From contig NZ_CP018799.1 in assembly GCF_002795805.1 (NCBI RefSeq), forward strand, positions 2,287,001 to 2,351,000: a stretch of DNA of 64,000 nucleotides, written 5' to 3'. The stretch's first letter is position 1; the number at the start of each line of letters is the position of its first letter. This DNA is from Mariprofundus aestuarium. GTDB lineage: Bacteria; Pseudomonadota; Zetaproteobacteria; Mariprofundales; Mariprofundaceae. The notes under the pieces were generated by a model. The model saw only the letters and a program-made list of their open reading frames with translations, made no database searches and was not told the origin of the DNA. The position numbers and the translations under genes are program-made. Positions 48,081-56,722 of the stretch are shown one piece after another.

Positions 48081-49670
48081 ATGAGCAGCAGCAAAAAACG
48101 CCTGAAGGCGGACTACTTGATCATCGGCAGCGGAGCCGCCGGGCTGCTGGCGGCACGTCGCCTTGCCGAGCATGGTAGCGTGATTATCGTCAACAAGGAC
48201 AGCTTCCAGGACTCCAGCACGTGGTATGCTCAGGGTGGCATTGCCGGTGTTCTCTCCGACAGCGACTCAGTGGCATCGCATGTGCAGGACACATTGGCTG
48301 CTGGCGGTGGCCTATGCCACCCCGAGGTCGTGCAGACCGTCGTTGAACGGGGCCGTGCAATCATCGATGACCTGATCGCCATCGGCACCCGTTTCGACCA
48401 GACCAATGGAGAACTGCACCTGACGCAGGAGGGTGGGCACAGCAGCCGCCGCATCGCTCATGCCCAGGATGCAACCGGCCGCGCAATCGGAGAGGCGCTG
48501 CTCTCTAAGGTCGCGCCGCATCCGAACATCCGCAGGCTTGAACAGCATACGGCAATCGACCTGATCACAACACTGCGCATCGGCCACGGCACCATAAACC
48601 GCTGTCTTGGCGCCTATGTTCTGGCTCCAGAAGGCCATGTTCTGACCATTGAGGCAGGCCACACAATTCTGGCCACAGGTGGCGCTGGCAAGGTCTACCT
48701 CTACACCTCCAATCCGCATGCAGCCTCCGGCGATGGTATCGCCATGGCCTGGCGAGCCGGGGCACCAGTTATGAATCTTGAATTCATCCAGTTTCACCCC
48801 ACCTGTCTGTTTCACCGTCAGGGCTCGAATATGCTGCTCTCCGAGGCACTACGCGGTGAAGGGGCGCACCTTGTCGACAGCCAGGGGAGACGCTTTATGT
48901 TCGATTACGATGAGCGCGGCGAAATGGCGCCGCGTGATGTCGTGGCCCGTGCTATTGACTATGAGATTAAGAAACAGGGTGCCGACTGCATGTACCTGGA
49001 TGCCCGGCCGATAGGACGCAGCCAGCTCTTGGATCACTTCCCCAATATTCACGAGCGCCTGCTGGAGCTGGGCCTTGATATCACTTCACAGCCTATTCCG
49101 ATTGTTCCGGCAGCTCACTATATCTGTGGCGGCATCAAAGCTGAGGTTAACGGCAGAACGGAGATCAATGCCCTCTATGCCATTGGAGAAACAGCCTGCA
49201 CGGGGCTGCACGGGGCCAACCGGTTAGCCAGCAATTCACTACTGGAGTGCCTGGTGATGGCCGATTGCTGTGCCACTGACATCATCAACTCCGAGGTTCC
49301 ACCGCCACCACCGATCCCGACATGGGACGATTCCGGCATCGTACCTGAGACCGAACGCATCCAGATCAAACAGAACTGGGATGAGATTCGCGCCATGATG
49401 TCGCACTATGTTGGCATTGTTCGCTCGGATGAGCGGTTGCGCCGGGCCAAACGGCGACTGCACGTTATTCGCGAGGAGATCGCCAGCTACTACTGGAAAC
49501 ATCCGGTCAATCAGGACCTGCTGGAGCTGCGTAACCTTGAACTGATCGCCGAGCTGATCATCACCAGTGCCCAGCAACGACTCGAATCGCGCGGCCTTCA
49601 CTACTCAACCGATCACACCAAAACCGATGCTGTCGGGAAAGATACAATCCTGTGGCCGAATACCCTGTAA
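48081..49670 (+). CDS. nadB: L-aspartate oxidase
   Basis: A 529-residue FAD enzyme oxidising aspartate to iminoaspartate for NAD synthesis. DYLIIGSGAAGLLAARRLAE at the N-terminus binds FAD; STWYAQGGIAGV, EFIQFHPTCLF, and GLHGANRLASNSLLECLV are family signatures. The start chosen gives a normal short lead before the FAD motif; an ATG at 47,970 would add 37 residues. Ribosome-binding sequence is weak. Confidence 0.96.
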   Translation: MSSSKKRLKADYLIIGSGAAGLLAARRLAEHGSVIIVNKDSFQDSSTWYAQGGIAGVLSDSDSVASHVQDTLAAGGGLCHPEVVQTVVERGRAIIDDLIAIGTRFDQTNGELHLTQEGGHSSRRIAHAQDATGRAIGEALLSKVAPHPNIRRLEQHTAIDLITTLRIGHGTINRCLGAYVLAPEGHVLTIEAGHTILATGGAGKVYLYTSNPHAASGDGIAMAWRAGAPVMNLEFIQFHPTCLFHRQGSNMLLSEALRGEGAHLVDSQGRRFMFDYDERGEMAPRDVVARAIDYEIKKQGADCMYLDARPIGRSQLLDHFPNIHERLLELGLDITSQPIPIVPAAHYICGGIKAEVNGRTEINALYAIGETACTGLHGANRLASNSLLECLVMADCCATDIINSEVPPPPPIPTWDDSGIVPETERIQIKQNWDEIRAMMSHYVGIVRSDERLRRAKRRLHVIREEIASYYWKHPVNQDLLELRNLELIAELIITSAQQRLESRGLHYSTDHTKTDAVGKDTILWPNTL

Positions 49671-49945
49671 AAGAATCATCTCTGCTGGCCCGGATTCATG
49701 GCCGCGTACAGGGGGTCAGCTTCCGCTACTACACCCAGAGCCAAGCTGTTCGCTTAGGACTCAGAGGCTGGGTGCGCAATATGCCGGACGGAAGTGTTGA
49801 GGCCTGTTTCGCAGGCAATGAGGCCCAGATAACCATGATGAAGCAGTGGCTGCAACAGGGGCCGAGCTATGCCAGTGTTGAGCATGTGGAGTTTTCACCC
49901 ACCACACTGCCGGAGAGGTGTAGCGGCTTCTCTATTCGATACTGA
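49652..49945 (+). CDS. Acylphosphatase
   Basis: A 97-residue enzyme with the catalytic Arg in RIHGRVQGVSFRYYTQ and Asn in GWVRNMPDGSVEACFAG. It hydrolyses acyl-phosphates. The GTG start overlaps nadB by 19 bp. Confidence 0.95.
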   Translation: MAEYPVKESSLLARIHGRVQGVSFRYYTQSQAVRLGLRGWVRNMPDGSVEACFAGNEAQITMMKQWLQQGPSYASVEHVEFSPTTLPERCSGFSIRY

Positions 49946-49964
49946 CAGGAAACAGGGGTTCGTA

Positions 49965-50975
49965 ATGCCATTTACTGCCAAACAGAATTTTGAGCATGAA
50001 CAGGAAACCTGCACAGGCATCCTGCTGACCAATCTTGGTACACCCGATGCACCGACCAAAGCCGCAGTGCGCACCTACCTGAAGGAGTTCCTCTGGGATC
50101 CACGCGTCGTCGAGCAACCGCGCTGGTTATGGTGGCTGATCCTCAACGGCATCATCCTCAACACCCGCCCGGCCAGGTCAGCAGCACTTTATGCCAAGGT
50201 GTGGAGCGATGAGGGCTCGCCGCTGCTGGCTACCGGCAAGCGCCAGCGTGAAAAGCTGGAGAGCGCACTGCAGGAGCAGATCGAACAGCCTGTGCATGTA
50301 GAACTGGCCATGCGATACGGCAACCCATCGATCCGAAAGGGTCTTGAGGCTTTGCGTGAGAAGAACTGCACCCGTTTCATAGTACTGCCGCTCTACCCTC
50401 AATACTCTGCGACCACCTCCGGCTCCACCTTTGATGCGGTTGCTGATGTGCTGAAAAGCTGGCGTCGCGTACCGCAACTGCAATTTATCGGGGCCTACCA
50501 CGACGCCCCTGCCTATATCGAGGCGCTGGCAGAGAGTGTTCGCAACCACTGGCAACAACATGGTCAGGCAGAGCGACTGCTCCTCTCCTACCACGGCATT
50601 CCCGAATCCTACTTCAACAACGGTGACCCCTACCCCTGCCACTGCCGCAAGACCACCCGACTGCTGCGGGAAGCACTGGGACTGGATGAAACCCGGTTGC
50701 AGATGTCGTTCCAGTCCCGCTTCGGAAAAGAGCCATGGGTTCAGCCCTATACAGATGAAACACTGGAGACGTGGGGCAGAGAAGGGGTTGAGAGCGTGGA
50801 TGTGATCTGCCCCGGCTTCCCCGCCGACTGCCTAGAGACCATTGAGGAGATCGGCATGGAAAACCGCGATATTTTCCTCGAGGCTGGCGGCAAAACCTAT
50901 CGCTATATCCCGGCACTAAACGACAGCGAGCCCCATATACGGGCTCTGACACAGGTGGTTCTGGAGCACCTCTAA
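49965..50975 (+). CDS. hemH: Ferrochelatase
   Basis: A 336-residue enzyme inserting Fe2+ into protoporphyrin IX. GILLTNLGTPDAPTKAAVR begins the fold; LLSYHGIPESYFNNGDPYPCHC carries the metal-binding His, and VDVICPGFPADCLETIEEI the Glu. The ATG of MPFTAKQ with AGGGG six bases upstream is preferred to a longer frame overlapping the acylphosphatase gene. Confidence 0.97.
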   Translation: MPFTAKQNFEHEQETCTGILLTNLGTPDAPTKAAVRTYLKEFLWDPRVVEQPRWLWWLILNGIILNTRPARSAALYAKVWSDEGSPLLATGKRQREKLESALQEQIEQPVHVELAMRYGNPSIRKGLEALREKNCTRFIVLPLYPQYSATTSGSTFDAVADVLKSWRRVPQLQFIGAYHDAPAYIEALAESVRNHWQQHGQAERLLLSYHGIPESYFNNGDPYPCHCRKTTRLLREALGLDETRLQMSFQSRFGKEPWVQPYTDETLETWGREGVESVDVICPGFPADCLETIEEIGMENRDIFLEAGGKTYRYIPALNDSEPHIRALTQVVLEHL

Positions 50976-51212
50976 AACTCAAATCAACTCATTCCAATGT
51001 TGCTGAATTGTCATTCAGGCCACCCATGTCCTTCACTCTTCGGGCGCAACACGTGCAAGCCACAAGGCTGCTATCGCGTAGCCGGACTGCCACTGCTTAC
51101 TCCTGATGATTTGTCCCCTGCGGGGAATCATACACGGCCCGAAAACAATCACCCTGCAAATTCCGCTTGAGTCGGGCTTTCGGCTGCGTATGATTCGCCG
51201 CGTTAAGTATTA

Positions 51213-51288
51213 GCCGGCATAGCTCAGCTGGTAGAGCAGCTGATTTGTAATCAGCAGGCCACGGGTTCGACTCCTGTTGCCGGCTCCA
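51213..51288 (+). tRNA. tRNA-Thr (anticodon TGT)
   Basis: 76 nt with encoded CCA. Acceptor GCCGGCA/TGCCGGC, D-arm AGCTCAGCTGGTAGAGC, anticodon arm CTGAT-TTGTAAT-CAG giving TGT, T-arm CGGGTTCGACTCCTG. Confidence 0.93.
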
Positions 51289-51316
51289 GTTCAATAACAT
51301 TGCACAAACAAAGAAG

Positions 51317-51341
51317 GGGGAGCCATTCGGCTCCCCTTTTT
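51317..51341 (+). terminator. Terminator of tRNA-Thr
   Basis: A perfect 8-bp stem GGGGAGCC/GGCTCCCC with ATTC loop, followed by TTTTT. Confidence 0.88.
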
Positions 51342-51449
51342 CGTACTCCTCCGAAAACCCCTCCTTACAACCAATCGCAGATCGAGTTGCCCATAGCTAT
51401 ATCCAGGTGGCAGGCGTACTGTGTATTCGATTAATCAGGAGCGCACAAT

Positions 51450-51572
51450 ATGGGCAAAGAACAGAAGAGCGGCAGAGAAGGCAAAAAGGAAGCGTCGAAG
51501 ACACCAAAGGAAAAGAAGGCTGCCAAAGCTGCAAAGAAGGCTGCATCGAAAAGCGTCTTAGCATCCAACTGA
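51450..51572 (+). CDS. Lys/Ala-rich 40-residue basic protein
   Basis: An open frame of 40 codons with AGGAG eight bases before its ATG and a strong terminator 18 bp after its stop, standing between two terminators. Composition is about one-third Lys and one-quarter Ala (KEKKAAKAAKKAASKS), resembling histone H1-like or nucleic-acid-binding tails. No family is assigned. Confidence 0.5.
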   Translation: MGKEQKSGREGKKEASKTPKEKKAAKAAKKAASKSVLASN

Positions 51573-51590
51573 ATATCGCAGAACTTATAA

Positions 51591-51620
51591 AAAAGGGGAG
51601 CCAATCGGCTCCCCTTTTTT
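51591..51620. terminator. Bidirectional terminator
   Basis: GGGGAGCC/GGCTCCCC with AATC loop, AAAA before and TTTTTT after. It serves the 40-residue gene on the plus strand and the PC4-like gene on the minus strand. Nearly identical to 51,317-51,341. Confidence 0.85.
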
Positions 51621-51652
51621 CATCTGCACTGGCAACTTGCCAGCTTAAAGCT

Positions 51653-51937
51653 CTATGCTTTCTCTTCAATCCAGCCCTGCAACGCTTCGATGATCTGCTT
51701 GGCCTGTTTGGCGTTGGTGATGTTGAATTTCGAGCGCGGAGTATATTCACCGTTACGCTTCTGGAAGCGGCGAATGGTGAACTTGTCCTCACCGTAGGCT
51801 TCGTTTGCACTTTCCCAGTTCACATACCGGAACATGATGGTGGTCCATGCACCTTTACTGAGGATCACCTTGTCCAGCTGCTTGGTGGTCAGGATACCGC
51901 CTTCTTCGTAATCAATGCTTAAATCGTCAGGTGTCAT
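51653..51937 (-). CDS. PC4/p15-like putative nucleic-acid-binding protein
   Basis: 94 residues. ILSKGAWTTIMFRYVNW, FTIRRFQKRNGEYTPRSKFNI and QAKQIIEALQGW resemble bacterial members of the transcriptional coactivator p15/PC4 family, which bind single-stranded DNA through a curved beta-sheet. Role in the cell unknown. It ends at a shared terminator. The family is assigned by pattern. Confidence 0.65.
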   Translation of the reverse strand: MTPDDLSIDYEEGGILTTKQLDKVILSKGAWTTIMFRYVNWESANEAYGEDKFTIRRFQKRNGEYTPRSKFNITNAKQAKQIIEALQGWIEEKA

Positions 51938-51964
51938 AAGGTCCTCTTGGTTGAAATGAGCTCA

Positions 51965-52000
51965 TAAAAAAGGCGCAGCCTATCGGCTCACCCCTTTTTT
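51965..52000. terminator. Terminator between two minus-strand genes
   Basis: An imperfect stem (AGGCGCAGCC/GGCTCACCCCT) around TATC, flanked by A6 and T6. It most likely ends the 52,067-52,759 transcript. Loop and GCC-ATC-GGC centre resemble the two terminators upstream. Confidence 0.7.
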
Positions 52001-52066
52001 GCACTACCTCCCGCCATCGCCAGCCTCAGCTTAACACTCTTCCGGCCTTAATGAGTAAAGACCGGC

Positions 52067-52759
52067 TCAAGCCCATATGTGGGTTTCCTGCGTGAGGTCA
52101 TCGACAATCATCTGCTGTTTGTACTGACCGATGGCTGCCAGCATCTGCCTGTGTTCCCGCTGCGATGCAGACCGGGCCACCTCAGCGACAGCCTGCGCTA
52201 CAGGTGCAGCTCTTGTTTCCTGAACATTGGTCAATTCCGGCACACTCAAAGCTGCATCAACCTTCCGGAGATCTGGTGACTGGATTCCAACCGGGTGCAT
52301 CAAAGCAACGGAGGGCGAATTTACGGTAGCCGCCTGAGTCCCAGACCCAGAGTTCGCTTCAGTTGCCGATTGCGCAAGTTCGAGTACATGGTCGCCGACA
52401 TCCTTGCCTGTCGTGCGGCTAGAAAAAACATTGGCCACTGCCGATGCCAGACCGGAAATCCAGCTGCCAAGCACACCGCCGAAGATGGCTCCACCAACCA
52501 TTCTCGGACCATCACCTATCTCATCACCGGTCAACTTGCGGTAAATTGTCGAGACCACCGGCAGATGTTGTAGCGGATTGATCATATCGATGAAGTCGCG
52601 AAAGCTGAACTTGTCTGACTCCCATAGCCCGGAGGGCTTGTCGCTCTCTTTTGGTGGAGCAAGCTGCTGCACAGGCACTGATTTTGGCAGCACCTGCTTA
52701 CCCTTTAAGGGCGTGGACGCCACTGGTGGCGCGAAGGCGATACTCGACACAGCTTGCAT
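52067..52759 (-). CDS. Conserved hypothetical protein with glycine-rich hydrophobic centre
   Basis: A 230-residue protein. The centre reads DFIDMINPLQHLPVVSTIYR, then GDGPRMVGGAIFGGVLGSWISGLASAVANVF, a glycine-rich, possibly membrane-inserting segment. Flanking regions are Pro/Ala/Ser-rich and probably disordered. I recall similar unnamed proteins with the NPLQHLPVVSTIYR stretch but no function. Confidence 0.6.
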   Translation of the reverse strand: MQAVSSIAFAPPVASTPLKGKQVLPKSVPVQQLAPPKESDKPSGLWESDKFSFRDFIDMINPLQHLPVVSTIYRKLTGDEIGDGPRMVGGAIFGGVLGSWISGLASAVANVFSSRTTGKDVGDHVLELAQSATEANSGSGTQAATVNSPSVALMHPVGIQSPDLRKVDAALSVPELTNVQETRAAPVAQAVAEVARSASQREHRQMLAAIGQYKQQMIVDDLTQETHIWA

Positions 52760-53004
52760 ACAGAGACCAAAGCAAGCTGAAGGCCAGTGTCAATATCCTT
52801 TTATTTCAACAGGTTATCACACTGGAGGTTTAGCCTTCCGGAAAAAAACTCCCCTTCACCGGCAAATATCACTTCTTACATATTGATTCTGAAGTGAAGT
52901 TATAAGAGGGGCTAGCCCAGAGTTATTATGACCAAAACATTGCCTTGAGGAACCAAGGACGCCGCTTGACACGAAACAACTCCGTCATAACATGGCGCAC
53001 CCTT

Positions 53005-53091
53005 GCCGGGGTGGTGAAATTGGTAGACACGCAGCGTTGAGGTCGCTGTGGAGTAAAATCCATGCTGGTTCGAGTCCAGTCCCCGGTACCA
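53005..53091 (+). tRNA. tRNA-Leu (anticodon GAG)
   Basis: 87 nt with encoded CCA. Acceptor GCCGGGG/CCCCGGT, anticodon arm CAGCG-TTGAGGT-CGCTG giving GAG, long variable arm, T-arm TGGTTCGAGTCCA. Confidence 0.95.
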
Positions 53092-53096
53092 TTAAT

Positions 53097-53129
53097 AAAA
53101 CCCGTAGCCTTTATGGCTGCGGGTTTTTT
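53097..53129 (+). terminator. Terminator of tRNA-Leu(GAG)
   Basis: AAACCCGTAGCC pairs with GGCTGCGGGTTT around TTTAT, followed by a T-run of six. Confidence 0.85.
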
Positions 53130-53384
53130 CTTTTCCACACACACGTATGGATATTTTTTTGCACTACTGATATCAGAGAAAAAAGGCTGCTAAACTGTTT
53201 GGATAGAATTACATGCTATCCAAACAGTCAGCATATTAGTTATTGTCGGCTTGCAGTAGCTCTCTTCCAGTCACTATATGGGAAAAGGAAGAGCTGTATC
53301 CGGAGGATACACCCATCATCTAAGCCCTACATGGATGCGACGGATTCACTACAGTACACTTTGCAAACCCTCAAGGAGAAGCCA

Positions 53385-53945
53385 ATGCTTAAAGTAAAAA
53401 GAAATATGATGTTGATGCTGATGTCGCTGGCCATGCCGCTGGGAGTTCATGCAGGAGAGATCAGCACTGATGTGATTTATCCGAAAGAGTCTGCTGCAAT
53501 CGCCACTGGTTCAGGCGAAGTCGCCCTCTGGGTCGAGGATGCCAGAAAGAGCAAACTGTTCGGCCGTGCAGTTGACGGTGAATATCTTGTGCCGGCTTCC
53601 GATGTTGCTGCATCCCTGTATGCCCATATGGTCACGAGCCTGAAAGCTGCCGGTTATCAGCTGGTTCCCTACAGCGCAGAGATCGCCAACGGCATGCTGG
53701 TGCGTATCCAGTCGATTGAATACACCGCCACTCGGGAAATGATCAAAAGCACTGTGGCGGCAAAAGTCGTGCTCGAATCAAAAATGAATCATTCCACCAC
53801 GACCCACTCCTATCGCGCCGCGGTTGAAGATCAGTTTGCCCTGAGTCCGTCTTCAAAAGAAAATGGTGAGACTATCGGTCTTGCTCTTGCTACCGCTGCA
53901 AGCTCCTTACTCGCCGACTTTAAACTGTCTGATTCAGCCCACTAA
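53385..53945 (+). CDS. Secreted protein, YajG-like
   Basis: 186 residues. The ATG (MLKVKRNMML) has AAGGAG six bases upstream; the longer open frame runs back over the tRNA and is rejected. A Sec signal peptide (MLMLMSLAMPLGVHAG) without a lipobox cysteine is followed by a domain whose layout (ALWVEDARKSKLFGR; LYAHMVTSLKAAGYQLV; ATAASSLLADFKL) recalls E. coli YajG. Probably periplasmic. The resemblance is weak and no function is known. The 250 bp between it and the tRNA terminator show nothing I can name. Confidence 0.6.
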   Translation: MLKVKRNMMLMLMSLAMPLGVHAGEISTDVIYPKESAAIATGSGEVALWVEDARKSKLFGRAVDGEYLVPASDVAASLYAHMVTSLKAAGYQLVPYSAEIANGMLVRIQSIEYTATREMIKSTVAAKVVLESKMNHSTTTHSYRAAVEDQFALSPSSKENGETIGLALATAASSLLADFKLSDSAH

Positions 53946-53960
53946 CCTCAGTTAGAGTAA

Positions 53961-53990
53961 CCTCTCTCCGACATCGCCATCGGAGAGAGG
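53961..53990 (+). terminator. Hairpin after the YajG-like gene
   Basis: A perfect 11-bp stem CCTCTCTCCGA/TCGGAGAGAGG with 8-nt loop, 16 bp after the stop codon. It has no U-tract, so intrinsic termination is uncertain. The remaining gap to 54,278 holds nothing I recognise. Confidence 0.55.
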
Positions 53991-54278
53991 TCGAGTGCCA
54001 GCTTAGACCGAAGGGTAAAGCTCATGAGCGACAAACCCGGGAACCATTAGAAATGAGATGATCTTAATCGGTTAACGAGCGGCCGAGCGGCCTCCTTCCG
54101 GCAATCACTTCAACAAACTCGAGAGAGACAGGAGCCCTTTGAGCAGGCCACAAATTAGTGGGGCACATAGCCGAATAGCGAAATGTGTTCAGATTGCTGT
54201 TTGAGGCAAAGCAAAAGGAGCCGCGATTGCTCGCGACCCCTCTGCTCATTGTAGCAGACGATGCTGCCTAGTTACTTA

Positions 54279-55619
54279 CTAATTGGCCGGAATTGGCGGT
54301 GCAACCAGCACGATATCAATACGCCTGTTCTGACTGCGAGCCTCGGCTTTTTCGTTGTTAGCGATTGGACGCTCTTCACCGAAGCCCACTGAAGTAATGG
54401 TGCGGTTATTTTCAGCAAAGCGGGCATCGAGGTACTCTTTCACAGTCACGGCACGACGCTCGGACAGGGCCTGATTGTAATCATCATTACCCACCGAGTC
54501 GGTATGGCCTTCCACGCGCACGACACGGTCTCCGAACAGATCAATCGCTTTACTGGCCACTTCCAGCAGGTCATAGGAGGTAGCCGGAATAATCGCACTG
54601 CCGCTTGGGAAGTTCATTGCTTTCATGCGGATGATCACATCAGCATCGGTGGTCAGGAACAGCTCCACCTGCGTAGGATCAAACAGCTTGGCTAGCTTGG
54701 CGATTTTCGCTTCGGCATCCCGTTTCTGCTGCAGCTTGAAGCGTGCCAGACCGAGGCTTGTGCGGGTATCATCAAGCTCGGCAAGGCTGGCCTTCAAGCT
54801 GTTGACTTGCCCGGTTAGCTGTCCGATGGCATCAGTGATTAACGTGACACGTTCTTCGTGGGATTTTGCGCCGGCCAGATTGACATTCAGGGTCTTGGCA
54901 ATGGCAGCCATGTCATTGTCGCGGCTATAGAACCAAGCTTCAGCAGTTTCCGGTTTGGTTCTTACCAGACTGCCGAGCTGTCCGATCTCCTGAGATGTCC
55001 GGGCCATTTCTAAGCTCTTTCTGCTATCGTTATACAGCTGCCCGCGTGCAGCAGGATTGCTGTTAACAAGGCGCTCCACTTTCTTCATGCCATCGGTGGC
55101 ACTGGCAAAGCTTCGCGGTGCATAGACATTGCCTTTCTCTTTGCGGGAGTCCGACAGTGCTTTGGCAATCGGGCGGGTCAATTGCTCTCGAGCTGCGACC
55201 ACTTCAGCCTGATAGGTAAGTAGCTTGGCATTGTCAGCCTCTTTTTTTGCACGGCGCATGTCGCCGGCCTCCACAGCCGCCACAACTTGGCCAAAAGCCT
55301 CTTCGGCGCGTTCAGCAAGGTCTTTACGCACATCAATGGCACCAGAAACATGCATACGGTCACGTGATTCAATCAGCTGCGGAAATGTACGACTCATGAC
55401 CAAGCTGTTGGAGATGGCCTGCTGGGCCAGCACATTGGCCTTGTCGGTCCAGCGCTGGGTATAGGCCTCTTTGGCCGCCTTATAGGCGCTGGGTGACAAC
55501 TCCTGGGCACGGACTGCTTCAGCCTCCTGCAGAAGAGCATTGGCTTCAGCCGACGAGGCAATAGCCGGCAACATCAGCATGGCGGTAATGAACAGGCCAC
55601 GGATAATAATTTTTTGCAT
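54279..55619 (-). CDS. OmpA-domain protein with N-terminal DUF4398-like helical region
   Basis: 446 residues. A signal peptide (FITAMLMLPAIASSAEA) precedes ~270 residues of Ala/Glu/Lys-rich helix with tandem EA...A.A.AY patterns like DUF4398, and then an OmpA/MotB peptidoglycan-binding domain (VVRVEGHTDSVGNDDYNQALSERRA; QNRRIDIVL). No lipobox. It probably spans periplasm and peptidoglycan. GGAGAA precedes the ATG by seven bases. The product may be abundant. Confidence 0.88.
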   Translation of the reverse strand: MQKIIIRGLFITAMLMLPAIASSAEANALLQEAEAVRAQELSPSAYKAAKEAYTQRWTDKANVLAQQAISNSLVMSRTFPQLIESRDRMHVSGAIDVRKDLAERAEEAFGQVVAAVEAGDMRRAKKEADNAKLLTYQAEVVAAREQLTRPIAKALSDSRKEKGNVYAPRSFASATDGMKKVERLVNSNPAARGQLYNDSRKSLEMARTSQEIGQLGSLVRTKPETAEAWFYSRDNDMAAIAKTLNVNLAGAKSHEERVTLITDAIGQLTGQVNSLKASLAELDDTRTSLGLARFKLQQKRDAEAKIAKLAKLFDPTQVELFLTTDADVIIRMKAMNFPSGSAIIPATSYDLLEVASKAIDLFGDRVVRVEGHTDSVGNDDYNQALSERRAVTVKEYLDARFAENNRTITSVGFGEERPIANNEKAEARSQNRRIDIVLVAPPIPAN

Positions 55620-55854
55620 ATGGTTCTCCTTTTAGGACGTTATGCTCCATATGGCTGAGTATAGCTGAAAAAAGTCACAATATTTGTTAACAGGATGTGT
55701 TGTGACTTTTTGCGTCAGGTACACGTCAGAATCAACATGTGAAACCTGAGCCACAACTGCAAGTATTCTGTGCGATGCTGGAACTCGTTATACGAAAGGA
55801 TGGGGCTTCCATAAAGACTAGATCCAGCCAAAGAAAGCTCATCCTCAACTGGCG

Positions 55855-55890
55855 AAAAAAGAATGGGCAATGATTGCTCATTGCCCATTC
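55855..55890 (-). terminator. Strong minus-strand terminator with no gene before it
   Basis: A perfect 13-bp stem GAATGGGCAATGA/TCATTGCCCATTC with TTGC loop, and A6 at its left, which is U6 on the minus strand. No minus-strand gene lies between here and the window end, only plus-strand transposon genes. It likely belongs to a host gene now pushed beyond the transposon. Confidence 0.75.
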
Positions 55891-55945
55891 TGTTATCTAA
55901 ATTGGAAGTGAGGTTGTATCACGCGACAACAGATGTCTGTGCCGC

Positions 55946-56033
55946 CACATTAATTGATGAGATTATAAAATCCATATAAATAAACAATCCTCTAAATATC
56001 TCATTATTTCACACTAATAAATAATGAGATATT
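55946..56033. repeat. Candidate TnsB-binding repeats in the transposon end
   Basis: A CAC-ATTAATTGATGAGATTAT-like sequence (55,946-55,967) recurs as CACTAATAAATAATGAGATATT (56,012-56,033). An inverted copy lies at 55,995-56,009, giving a perfect 15-bp inverted repeat (AATATCTCATTATTT and complement) with a 9-nt spacer. Multiple such sites are expected in Tn7-type ends. They also overlap the tnsA promoter region, so TnsB could autoregulate. Confidence 0.5.
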
Positions 56034-56080
56034 GTTCTGATTTGTTGCATAATCTAGGATTATTTGCTATTAATAATTCC

Positions 56081-56722
56081 ATGGGAAACCCTGTTAGAAA
56101 GATCCCCCATCGAACTCGCGGCGTTCGAGGCTACTTTTTCAGTTTGAAAAATAATCGTAGAGTAGATTATGAGTCGCTGAATGAGCAGAGCTTGATGAAA
56201 GTATTGGAGACAGACCCTTATATTCTTTCGTACTGTGAGCAACCACTAAAAATAGAATTTAAATGGGGAGGCCGCCCATACTCATATACTCCAGATATTC
56301 TATCTACAAACGTATCCTCACAATCCACCCTTTATGAAGTGAAGCCCGAAGAAGTGTTAAAGAAGGATGATGGCAGGCTTGCTGTAAAGTTTGATGCTGC
56401 AAAAGAGTATTGCTTGGAGCGAGGGTGGACATTTAAGATCGTGACGGAAGCCGTGCGTAAAAGCCCTGAGTACCAGCGGGCGGATTTATTATGGCCGCAC
56501 TTAATGAATCCAAACATTGATGAAAACCATGCAGAGACGATTTTTCGAAGGGTAAGTGATGCTGGCGTGCTAAGGCTTGCCGACCTTGTTGAAAAAGATG
56601 GCTGGGCTGACCCCAGTTATTGCGCGTTGCTTCATCTGATTGGTAAAGGTTGGTTGGTTGAAAGCTCTTCCGGCATTTTTGAGCCAAGTACGCATATTAG
56701 GGTGTTCACAGATCATGGCTAA
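56081..56722 (+). CDS. tnsA: TnsA-like transposon endonuclease
   Basis: 213 residues, cutting the 5' ends of the transposon during cut-and-paste movement. The nuclease centre reads YSYTPDILS then TLYEVKPEEVL, matching the D...ExK active site, with an upstream Glu in SLNEQSLMKVLE. The start chosen is the ATG of MGNPVRKIPHRTRG, as TniQ-type TnsA proteins often begin with PxRKIP; an ATG at 56,024 falls within the inverted repeat. A winged-helix-like C-terminus (RVSDAGVLRLADLVEKDG) would contact TnsC. It overlaps tnsB by 8 bp. Confidence 0.9.
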   Translation: MGNPVRKIPHRTRGVRGYFFSLKNNRRVDYESLNEQSLMKVLETDPYILSYCEQPLKIEFKWGGRPYSYTPDILSTNVSSQSTLYEVKPEEVLKKDDGRLAVKFDAAKEYCLERGWTFKIVTEAVRKSPEYQRADLLWPHLMNPNIDENHAETIFRRVSDAGVLRLADLVEKDGWADPSYCALLHLIGKGWLVESSSGIFEPSTHIRVFTDHG

